Assembly (NCBI GenBank): GCA_963854815.1
Contig: CAWLAN010000154.1
Location: forward strand, 1-5,659
Length of the DNA stretch: 5,659 bases
Origin: UBA1146 sp963854815
GTDB lineage: Bacteria > Planctomycetota > UBA8108 > UBA1146
Direction of reading: 5' to 3'
Under the pieces are notes generated by a model. It was not told the DNA's origin, did not search any database, and worked only from the letters and a program-made list of their open reading frames with translations. How positions within the stretch are numbered: the stretch's first letter is position 1; each line of letters starts with the position of its first letter. Positions 1-5,659 of the stretch are shown in pieces. The position numbers were made by a program, and so were the translations under genes.

Positions 1-830
1 TCAGCGATCTCGGGGCCCTCGAATCCCTTGCAGCTATCTGGTCGAAGAGAGATGCGAGGAGGCCGGATGTAAGCCAGATCAAGACATTGATCGATGCGGT
101 GCTGCAGGATTTTCCAGCGCCGTCTCGATTCATGGGAGATGTTCAGCAAACTAGAGATGATCTCCGGACCCTCTCGTTCGAGAGCGGGCAGGATTTCGAG
201 TCGCAGACGATTTCTTCGGTGCGACAGCAACTGATTGCTCGAGTCCTCGATGCTCTCGAGTCCCACCTCGTCGAGATGCTTCAGGATCTCTGATCTTCGA
301 ATTCCGAGCAGCGGGCGTCCGATCTTGACACCACTGGTTCCGATTTCGGAGATCGGCTCCATTCCCCGTAGGCCTCTCAGACCACAGCCCCTCAGCAGGT
401 TTCCCAGCACCGTTTCTGCTTGATCATCGCCATGATGGCCAGTGAGAACGATCGGTGCCGAGCGAGCTCTACCGACGGCGACGAATCGCGACCTACGGAC
501 TTCTCGGCCTGCGGTCTCCAGCGAGATGGATTGCGAGAGAGCCTTGTGCTTGACATCTTCGGTGACGAAGTGAAGAGGGATCCCAAGTCGAGCGCAGATC
601 CTGGCGCAGTGGCGGGCATCTCTGTCTGCTTCTTCCTGACGGATTCCATGATGGACATGAAGTGCCTCGGGGACCGCCCGGTTTTTTGAACCGCTCGACC
701 ATGTCTTGCATAGCGATAGCAACGCGACCGAGTCAGGCCCTCCGGAGAGGGCGACGATGTAACGTTTCGCCTCGTTCGGAATCAGACGAGATAGAGATCT
801 CGTGATGGTTGCCTGAAGGGAAGTCTTCAA
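1..830 (-). CDS. tilS: tRNA(Ile)-lysidine synthetase TilS, C-terminal part off the left edge
   Basis: TilS uses ATP and lysine to convert C34 of the CAU-anticodon tRNA-Ile to lysidine, so that it reads AUA and is charged with isoleucine; it is cytosolic and usually essential. I translated the reverse strand by eye and found 276 open codons running to the window edge. Family marks in order are the PP-loop SGGPDS (residues 29-34), HVHHGIR (58-64), the GHHGDDQAETVL block (131-142) followed by LLRG and GLRGLRGM (150-157), and EDSSNQ...RRNRLR (195-210), which matches the conserved 'ED.SN....RN.lR' motif. The missing end should carry the C-terminal tRNA-binding domains, since E. coli TilS has about 430 residues. 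No ATG precedes the PP-loop in frame. I chose TTG at 830, behind GGAGGG at 834-839. That TTG overlaps the stop of the upstream TonB-like gene (TTGA), which suggests translational coupling. Family identity is very sure; the start is likely. Confidence 0.94.
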   Translation of the reverse strand, partial: MKTSLQATITRSLSRLIPNEAKRYIVALSGGPDSVALLSLCKTWSSGSKNRAVPEALHVHHGIRQEEADRDARHCARICARLGIPLHFVTEDVKHKALSQSISLETAGREVRRSRFVAVGRARSAPIVLTGHHGDDQAETVLGNLLRGCGLRGLRGMEPISEIGTSGVKIGRPLLGIRRSEILKHLDEVGLESIEDSSNQLLSHRRNRLRLEILPALEREGPEIISSLLNISHESRRRWKILQHRIDQCLDLAYIRPPRISLRPDSCKGFEGPEIA

Positions 831-1657
831 CGTCCCTCCAGAAAATCCACACGCAGATGTAGTTCGATGGGAACATCGATCCCTGTCGGCGGCGGATTCA
901 GAGGATTCAGTATTGCGATGGCATCCCTTACCGCGAAGGCGTCGAACTCAACTCCGGGAGCCGGACGCAACGAGATGTCATAGATCCAACCCTCGGCGTC
1001 GATCAGAAATCCGACAAGAAAACTTGCTCTGTCATCTCCCTGATGGATTGTTGCATTTCCTTGCAGAAGGTGAGAGAGGTTGTTGAGGACCTGTTCGCGG
1101 ACTTCCATCATCAACCATCGCTCACGAGTTTTGTTTTGGAGTACTGTTTTCTGGGTTTGTTCCATCAGCGCATCGATACGCTTCGATTCGGCAGTGTCTT
1201 GTGGTGACTCCCCGATAGCATCTGGGGCAGCATCCACGTAGGAGCCCAACTGCTCCTTTACCGCGTCCGGTTCCGCCACATCCTCGCTCGGGCTGGGGAC
1301 CGGATCTGTTTCGAGATCCTGATCCCCCGAAGTCTCTTCCTTTTCAGGTCTCGGTTGTGGCTCAGATGGTGTATCGGTTTTCATCGGGGCCGCCTCGAGC
1401 ACGGATCCTCTGAGGACAATCCGGGTACCTGTTGTCGGCTCTGAGGAAGATCCTGGTGTCGGGAGAACCAGTATCGCGAACAAGTGAAGTGCCACAGATA
1501 CCAGAGCAGCATTGCGCAGGATCGAATCGGAACTGCCCGATGGTGGTTTCCGGTTTGTTCGAGGCCAGATTCGCAGGGAACGAAGAGGTCCGAAGTGGCG
1601 CACAAGACGGTCCGAACGTAATCGGAGGATAACTGTCTCGACGAGCTCTCGAATCAT
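827..1657 (-). CDS. TonB/TolA-like envelope protein with one inner-membrane anchor
   Basis: This 276-residue protein has the layout of TonB/TolA energy transducers. Residues 1-46 form a basic, Arg-rich cytoplasmic stretch. Residues 48-66 form one hydrophobic segment (NAALVSVALHLFAILVLP core). Residues about 67-160 form a Pro/Glu/Asp/Ser-rich, low-complexity periplasmic linker. Residues about 160-200 look helical, and about 211-272 resemble the TonB/TolA C-terminal domain: a 'F.VGF.ID.EGWIYD' strand pair, then 'FDAFAVRDAIAI' and 'LNPPPTG', ending in a beta strand. Such proteins couple the proton-motive force, through ExbB/ExbD or TolQ/TolR, to outer-membrane receptors or envelope constriction; no partner gene lies in the window. 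The ATG at 1657 has a strong AAGGAG seven bases upstream. The N-terminal extension before the membrane segment is longer than in classic TonB. I cannot tell TonB from TolA by sequence alone, so I give no symbol. Confidence 0.78.
   Translation of the reverse strand: MIRELVETVILRLRSDRLVRHFGPLRSLRIWPRTNRKPPSGSSDSILRNAALVSVALHLFAILVLPTPGSSSEPTTGTRIVLRGSVLEAAPMKTDTPSEPQPRPEKEETSGDQDLETDPVPSPSEDVAEPDAVKEQLGSYVDAAPDAIGESPQDTAESKRIDALMEQTQKTVLQNKTRERWLMMEVREQVLNNLSHLLQGNATIHQGDDRASFLVGFLIDAEGWIYDISLRPAPGVEFDAFAVRDAIAILNPLNPPPTGIDVPIELHLRVDFLEGR
834..839 (-). promoter_or_regulatory. Ribosome binding site for tilS
   Basis: GGAGGG on the reverse strand lies three bases before the TTG at 830. It sits inside the last codons of the upstream TonB-like gene. 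With no ATG available before the PP-loop, this site decides the tilS start. The spacing is somewhat short. Confidence 0.6.
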
Positions 1658-1664
1658 TCGGGAA

Positions 1665-1670
1665 CTCCTT
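1665..1670 (-). promoter_or_regulatory. Ribosome binding site for the TonB/TolA-like gene
   Basis: AAGGAG on the reverse strand lies seven bases before the ATG at 1657. It overlaps by one base the TGA stop of the upstream gene (1670-1672). This fixes the start of the TonB/TolA-like gene and shows that the two genes are read from one message. Confidence 0.75.
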
Positions 1671-3328
1671 CAATGGTCCTTGATGCTCCCCCGGATCCAG
1701 TCCTGCTGCAGTTCGTGCAAGGTATCGGCCCCCGTGACCGTGCTCAAGGATTGCTCCAGACCTTCTTCGCTCCAGCGCTGCAGGAGATCCGGTAGCAGTG
1801 CAGGGGGCACATCACAGATGAGCCAATCGACCAGGGATCCACAGGTGGCTCTGTACAGTTCGTCTTCTACCGGTGCCTCCAGCTGGAGAAGATCGGTGAT
1901 GTCGGGCAGGTTTCCGAGGCTGTAGGCACGTTCGAGCAGGTAGAGATCGCGCATGCGAGCCAGTTTCCCCCTGCTGATCGCACATAACCCCTCCTCCAAC
2001 CAGGGCGGCAACCAGCGGTGGTGACGGGTGATTCTAGCAAGCGCATTGCGAAATAATTCCCTCGGCAAGGCATCCTGATCGAGAAAAGGCGCCCGGGCGA
2101 CCACGTGCAACGTCTTGGAGACCAACTGGCCGTAATTCATCTCTACCGTCAATCGGGCGGGATATGAACAGGGGCCCAGGATCTCATTCATCTGCTCGGC
2201 ATCGGCGTGGAAACGCAGTGCAATCGCCGATGGTGGCCTCCCGGGCAAGAGCCACTGGTTCCACAACCGCCCATGGTGATGATCGATGAAACTGCTGAGA
2301 TCGAGGGTTGCAGGCGGATCACCTGCAAGTTCGGCGCTGGCGTCTCTGGCCAGCTTGGTGCGAATTTTGGTCGGTTGGATGTCCGGTCCCACCAGGTGAC
2401 GCAACTTGTCGAGTTGATGTGCTCGTCTGAAACCCCCGCCGGAACTCTCGGCGATTCTTGCTGCGGCCAGAAATACGGCGGGCTCCCGGGGCAGTAACTG
2501 GCTGGCCTGGTCGATGGTCAGTCCGTGGCCTGCTGTCGAGCAGTGAACGATGGCAGTTCTTGCACGCCGGAGTTGAGCCGGGATCAGGATCACCGAGTCG
2601 ATCAACAGCGGTGCGGCTGTCTCCAGATCCCCCAGATCATGTGCACGGCGTCCTGCTTCGAGCAGATTTTCGGCCAGAGTTGTGTGCCATTTTCGATGTT
2701 GGGATGGGAACTCCGAGAGCAAATTTCGTATCCTCGCGGTTGCCTGCAGTGGTCGATTGGTTTCAAGAGCGATATGGATGTCGAGTTCGAGCGACAGAAG
2801 TCGCTCTTGAACCTGGAAGATTTTATTGCTGACCGATCCATCGCGAGGGGAGGTGCCTGGCAGGGTTCGATACTCCTCCCAGAGATCGAGAACTCGTTGC
2901 AGTTTTCCCAGTTCCAGTTGCCTTTCGACTTCGCACAATAAACTCTCCCTGTAGATGGGAAGGACCTGATCTCGCAGGGGAGATTGCCGGTATTCGGATC
3001 TGAGGAAACGAATCGCTGACCCCGGAGTTCCTCCCTGAATTCGTCGTAGGCATTCCTCGAGAAGGGTTTTTCTTGGTTCCAGCTCCAGGATCGAGGAGAT
3101 GTGGGACCATTGAATCCAGATCTTCCCCTCCGGAAACTGGAGGACCACCTGCTGTCCATCGTCGGAGAGGATCCGCCCCCTGAGTAAATGCCCGTTTTTG
3201 AGTTGGATCTCGTCAGCACCGATGAGCCCGCCCGAGAGGCTCAACAGGGCCATCAGGATCAGTAGCACCCCGTAGCGACGTTTGCGTGGACCAAAATCGT
3301 GGGAGCAGTTGACGTGAGCGTCCTGCAA
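1670..3328 (-). CDS. Exported helical-repeat protein with a degenerate peptidase-MA-like C-terminal region
   Basis: I do not recognise a named gene. Counted from TTG 3328 (552 residues), there is a signal peptide: basic RKRR at 15-18, a hydrophobic core at about 20-37, and likely cleavage after A38. Residues about 39-84 form a small beta-rich module (IQLKNGHLLRGRI, then VVLQF, then IWIQWSHISSIL). Residues about 85-330 are helix-rich and TPR-like. Residues about 360-552 resemble the peptidase-MA (gluzincin) layout, including LPPWLEEGL (440-448), 'LGNLPDITDLLQLE', and a C-terminal 'LHELQQDW'. Where HExxH would sit, the sequence reads RELFR (423-427), so zinc catalysis is doubtful and a scaffold or binding role in the periplasm is more likely. 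The start is uncertain: TTG 3328 has a GGAGAGAGG upstream and leaves a normal signal peptide. ATG 3388 and ATG 3253 are alternatives; the frame stays open to 3769, but that would run antisense into purB. It is probably first in the operon with the TonB/TolA-like gene and tilS. Confidence 0.7.
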   Translation of the reverse strand: MQDAHVNCSHDFGPRKRRYGVLLILMALLSLSGGLIGADEIQLKNGHLLRGRILSDDGQQVVLQFPEGKIWIQWSHISSILELEPRKTLLEECLRRIQGGTPGSAIRFLRSEYRQSPLRDQVLPIYRESLLCEVERQLELGKLQRVLDLWEEYRTLPGTSPRDGSVSNKIFQVQERLLSLELDIHIALETNRPLQATARIRNLLSEFPSQHRKWHTTLAENLLEAGRRAHDLGDLETAAPLLIDSVILIPAQLRRARTAIVHCSTAGHGLTIDQASQLLPREPAVFLAAARIAESSGGGFRRAHQLDKLRHLVGPDIQPTKIRTKLARDASAELAGDPPATLDLSSFIDHHHGRLWNQWLLPGRPPSAIALRFHADAEQMNEILGPCSYPARLTVEMNYGQLVSKTLHVVARAPFLDQDALPRELFRNALARITRHHRWLPPWLEEGLCAISRGKLARMRDLYLLERAYSLGNLPDITDLLQLEAPVEDELYRATCGSLVDWLICDVPPALLPDLLQRWSEEGLEQSLSTVTGADTLHELQQDWIRGSIKDH

Positions 3329-3338
3329 GGGCGATGAT
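3309..3338 (+). promoter_or_regulatory. Possible sigma70-type promoter for purB-rsgA
   Basis: TTGACG at 3309-3314 matches five of six -35 consensus bases. After an 18-bp spacer, GATGAT at 3333-3338 matches four of six -10 bases. It would give purB a leader of roughly 125 nt. It overlaps the first codons of the divergent gene if that gene starts at 3328. This was found by eye only, and such matches arise by chance; primary sigma use in this organism is unknown. Confidence 0.25.
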
Positions 3339-3347
3339 CCTCTCTCC
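3339..3347 (-). promoter_or_regulatory. Probable ribosome binding site for the exported repeat protein
   Basis: GGAGAGAGG on the reverse strand ends ten bases before TTG 3328. This supports that start over ATG 3388 and ATG 3253, neither of which has a clear purine-rich site in front. Part of it (3343-3347) is one arm of a short inverted repeat, TCTCC-CC-GGAGA (3343-3354), which could pair in the message. Confidence 0.4.
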
Positions 3348-3453
3348 GGGGAGACCCACTCCCTGGTGGGCCTCCTGACGGGGGCCATCTGTAGAAATCG
3401 GCATTCTCGGGACACGACTGAAGCGCTGATTGCCCCGATTGCCGAATTGGCAC

Positions 3454-3459
3454 GAGAGG
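3454..3459 (+). promoter_or_regulatory. Ribosome binding site for purB
   Basis: GAGAGG lies ten bases before the TTG at 3470. The frame is open upstream only as far as a TGA at 3419-3421, and no ATG, GTG or TTG lies between. This site and the TTG therefore define the start unless translation begins at an internal codon. Confidence 0.5.
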
Positions 3460-3469
3460 CTTCGAACCT

Positions 3470-4888
3470 TTGGATCATGACCATTACCAGGATCCGGTCG
3501 CGCAAAGATACGCCTCCGCCCAGATGCAGAAGCTCTTTTCTCCGCTGCGCAGAGCCCTCACCTGGCGTGAAGTGTGGATCGCCCTGGCAAAGGTGCAACA
3601 GCAAGCGGGACTTCCCGTCACCCTGGAGCAGGTCAAGGCACTCGAGGAGGCTCGTGATGACATCGATCTGGCCAGAGTCGCCGAGATCGAACGTGAGACG
3701 CGTCACGATGTGATGGCACACATTCGACACTATGGCGAGGTGGCTCCCGCTGCAGCCGGGGTGATCCATCTGGGAGCCACGTCCTGTTTCGTCACGGACA
3801 ATTCAGACCTGATCATCCTGAGGATTGCCCTCGGTAGCATCCGGGATCGTTTACTTCGAGTGATCCACGAACTTTCTTCCTTTTGCCGTGACAACGCTGG
3901 GTTTCCGACACTAGGAATGACCCATCTCCAGCCGGCGCAGTTGACGACCGTTGGAAAGAGGTCTTCTTTGTGGCTACAGGACCTCGTCCATTGCTACCGG
4001 GAGATCGAGGACTTACTGACGGACCTTCCTCTACGTGGACTGAAAGGGACGACAGGCACCCAGGCATCCTTCCTGCAGTTGTGTCAGGGAGATGGTTCCA
4101 GAGTGGATGCACTCGAGAGTGCGCTGGCGAGCGAACTTGGATTCGACAAAGTATTTGATGTGTGTGGGCAAACCTATCCTCGCCTCTGGGATCATCGGAT
4201 TGCCTGTCGGCTGACCGACATCTCCGTGGCGATTCACAAGGCGGCCACCGATGTGCGGCTGCTACAGTCATTCGGAGAGGTGGAAGAACCCTACGAGAGT
4301 ACTCAGGTGGGGTCATCAGCGATGCCCTACAAGCGCAATCCGATGCGGTGCGAACGCATCTGCTCTCTCGCGCGACACGTGATGACGATCGCACCCGGTC
4401 TGGCTCAGATGGCTGCGAACCAGTGGCTAGAACGCACGCTGGATGACAGTGCTCAGCGACGGATTGCCATCCCTTCGCTGTTTCTTACCACCGATGCCAT
4501 CTTGATCACTGCCAGAAACGTCTTCTCCGGTCTCATCGTTCACCACGAGGTGATAGAGCGAAGAATCTCTGAATACCTGCCCTACATCGCAGTCGAGGAA
4601 CTGCTGATGGAGGGGGTCGCCAGAGGAGCGGATCGTCAGCAACTTCACGAACGGATCCGGGAGTACTCCTGGAGAGCCAGAGAGGCGGTGCTCGAAGGGA
4701 AAACGAATCCTCTCAGGAGCATGGTCGAGTCCGATGAATTCCTGGGCGAGATTGCCCGTAGCCTCTCCCCCTGGGAACCGGTCCGCTTTACCGGGAGAGC
4801 TAACGAACAGACCCTTCGCTTTCTCGACGAAGTCGTGGACCTGTTGCCTCGACCCGATGAGGACCACCTCACGGAACTCAAGGTATAG
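3470..4888 (+). CDS. purB: Adenylosuccinate lyase, long animal-like form
   Basis: PurB catalyses two fumarate-releasing steps of purine synthesis: SAICAR to AICAR, and adenylosuccinate to AMP. It is a cytosolic homotetramer of the fumarase/aspartase superfamily. The 472 residues look complete and align well by eye with human ADSL (484 residues). Matching blocks are RHDVMAH (78-84), LGATSC.VTDN (101-111), GMTHLQPAQLTTVGKR (149-164, with H152 at the catalytic histidine position), LRGLKGTTGTQASFLQL (188-204), and the signature GSSAMPYKRNPMR (281-293) with the catalytic serine in the mobile loop. ERTLDDSAQRR (321-331) and FTGRA (440-444) also match. All key residues are present, so the enzyme should be active. 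The start is TTG 3470 behind GAGAGG, and no other start codon is available upstream in frame. Many bacteria have a shorter PurB of about 430 residues. rsgA follows after 6 bp, probably in one transcript. Confidence 0.96.
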   Translation: MDHDHYQDPVAQRYASAQMQKLFSPLRRALTWREVWIALAKVQQQAGLPVTLEQVKALEEARDDIDLARVAEIERETRHDVMAHIRHYGEVAPAAAGVIHLGATSCFVTDNSDLIILRIALGSIRDRLLRVIHELSSFCRDNAGFPTLGMTHLQPAQLTTVGKRSSLWLQDLVHCYREIEDLLTDLPLRGLKGTTGTQASFLQLCQGDGSRVDALESALASELGFDKVFDVCGQTYPRLWDHRIACRLTDISVAIHKAATDVRLLQSFGEVEEPYESTQVGSSAMPYKRNPMRCERICSLARHVMTIAPGLAQMAANQWLERTLDDSAQRRIAIPSLFLTTDAILITARNVFSGLIVHHEVIERRISEYLPYIAVEELLMEGVARGADRQQLHERIREYSWRAREAVLEGKTNPLRSMVESDEFLGEIARSLSPWEPVRFTGRANEQTLRFLDEVVDLLPRPDEDHLTELKV

Positions 4889-4890
4889 GT
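4887..4890 (+). promoter_or_regulatory. Ribosome binding site for rsgA, overlapping the purB stop
   Basis: AGGT, sharing two bases with the TAG stop of purB, lies four bases before the ATG at 4895. Termination on purB would place ribosomes directly at the rsgA start, which favours coupled translation. The match to the anti-Shine-Dalgarno sequence is short. Confidence 0.4.
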
Positions 4891-4894
4891 TTCA

Positions 4895-5659
4895 ATGCGG
4901 GGCCAGGTTGTTTTCCGATCCAGCAGGAACGTCACCGTCCTTGCGGATGGAAGTTCCTATCGGTGCGATTTTGCCGGGCGTCTGCGCAAGAAGGGTCGCA
5001 ATCCCGTAGTCGTTGGTGACTGGGTAGAGTTCGATGTCACCGGGGATGAAGCTGGTGTCGCAGTGGGACGAGTCATTTCGGTCGAGGAGAGGAAACGGTG
5101 GATCTCTCGTCGGCGTGATGTGGGCAAGGGAAGAGAACTGATCCTTGCGTCGAACATCGATCAAATTGCATGCGTATTTTCGGTTGGCTTTCCCCGCATC
5201 AAGTTTGGTGCTCTCGATCGATTACTCATTGCTGCTTCTTTCAGGGAAATTCCCTCAGTTGTGATCCTCAACAAGATCGACCTGAGAATTTCGGATGAGA
5301 TCGAGCAGCGTGTGCAAATCTATCCGAAGATCGGGATCGATGTGATTCGTACCTCGGCCAACTCAGGTGACGGTATGGACGAACTTGCTGAGCGTCTTGC
5401 TGGACAGGCAACGGTCCTCACTGGACCCAGTGGAGTCGGAAAGTCCTCGTTGATTGCGAAGGTGCTGGGAATCGATATCCGGATCTCCGAGGTCAGCGAA
5501 CACAACGAGAAAGGCAAGCACACCACCACTGCCGTGACCTGGCATCCGGCTGGCGATGGAAGTGCGATCGTCGATACCCCAGGATTCAGGGATTGGGCGT
5601 TGTGGGGACTGGACCCGGGAGAAATCGCTGCATCGATGCCGGATCTGGCTGCCGTGATG
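4895..5659 (+). CDS. rsgA: Ribosome small-subunit-dependent GTPase RsgA, C-terminus off the right edge
   Basis: RsgA (YjeQ/YloQ) is a GTPase that binds the 30S subunit late in assembly, checks the decoding centre and helps release RbfA. The 255 codons present run to the window edge. Residues about 1-65 are the OB-fold domain, with 'VVVGDWVEFD' at 38-47. Then come the link ASNIDQIACV (85-94) and the circularly permuted GTPase order typical of the family: G4 NKID (126-129), G5 SAN (154-156), G1 GPSGVGKSSL (177-186), G2 KGKHTTT (206-212) and G3 DTPGF (227-231). The missing end should hold the cysteine/histidine zinc-binding domain, since full-length proteins have about 290-350 residues. ATG 4895 is 6 bp after purB and leaves a short N-terminus before the OB fold. 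It is probably the second gene of a purB-rsgA operon; functional linkage is not obvious beyond growth-related expression. Confidence 0.95.
   Translation, partial: MRGQVVFRSSRNVTVLADGSSYRCDFAGRLRKKGRNPVVVGDWVEFDVTGDEAGVAVGRVISVEERKRWISRRRDVGKGRELILASNIDQIACVFSVGFPRIKFGALDRLLIAASFREIPSVVILNKIDLRISDEIEQRVQIYPKIGIDVIRTSANSGDGMDELAERLAGQATVLTGPSGVGKSSLIAKVLGIDIRISEVSEHNEKGKHTTTAVTWHPAGDGSAIVDTPGFRDWALWGLDPGEIAASMPDLAAVM

Noticed and set aside
171..184. CTCTCG-TT-CGAGAG inverted repeat
   Set aside because: It falls inside tilS coding sequence and is explained by neighbouring Leu-Glu-Arg-Glu codons; there is no T-run for a terminator.
1240..1400. Pro/Glu-rich stretch considered as a DNA repeat
   Set aside because: Codons vary and no unit repeats at the DNA level; it is the usual low-complexity linker of TonB/TolA proteins.
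2602..3219. 205-codon open frame on the minus strand
   Set aside because: It is a shifted frame inside the exported-protein gene; its low-complexity Ser/Arg/Asn content looks like a shadow.
3329..3769. Upstream extension of the minus-strand exported-protein frame to an ATG at 3769
   Set aside because: It would run about 300 bp antisense through the well-supported start of purB and put some 147 residues before a clear signal peptide.
3813..4394. 193-codon open frame on the minus strand
   Set aside because: It lies wholly antisense to the conserved core of purB, and its Arg/Ser-rich product matches no family I know; it is a shadow frame.
3470..5659. Search for a novel system around purB and rsgA
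   Set aside because: Both encode intact or edge-truncated housekeeping proteins with all the expected motifs present in the visible part; nothing unexplained remains between them.

Overview
The window (about 57% GC by eye) is gene-dense bacterial chromosome. I see no mobile element, CRISPR array, tRNA, rRNA or phage gene. Two gene groups diverge from a gap of about 140 bp near 3329-3469.

The minus-strand group reads leftward from about 3328. It holds an exported protein with helical repeats and a peptidase-MA-like C-terminal region, a TonB/TolA-like protein anchored in the inner membrane, and tilS (tRNA-Ile lysidine synthetase), which runs off the left edge. The genes are very tightly packed: 12 bp between the first two, and a 4-bp TTGA stop/start overlap between the last two. 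They are almost certainly co-transcribed.

The plus-strand group reads rightward from 3470. It holds purB (adenylosuccinate lyase, of the long form resembling the animal enzyme) and, 6 bp later, rsgA (ribosome-assembly GTPase), which runs off the right edge.

The organism looks Gram-negative, because it encodes a TonB/TolA-type envelope protein and a Sec signal peptide. The ADSL-like PurB, and an exported protein that begins with a small beta-rich 'LKNG..L.GRI' module followed by helical repeats and a peptidase-MA-like end, recall Planctomycetota or related lineages. That placement is a guess from protein style, not a phylogenetic result.

Functionally this is mostly housekeeping: purine synthesis, 30S maturation and tRNA decoding fidelity. 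The least ordinary part is the envelope gene pair. Its protease-like member seems to have lost the zinc-binding HExxH motif (RELFR in its place), and its TonB/TolA-like partner has a long cytoplasmic N-terminus. Three of the five genes appear to start with TTG. I found no convincing evidence of a wholly new system.
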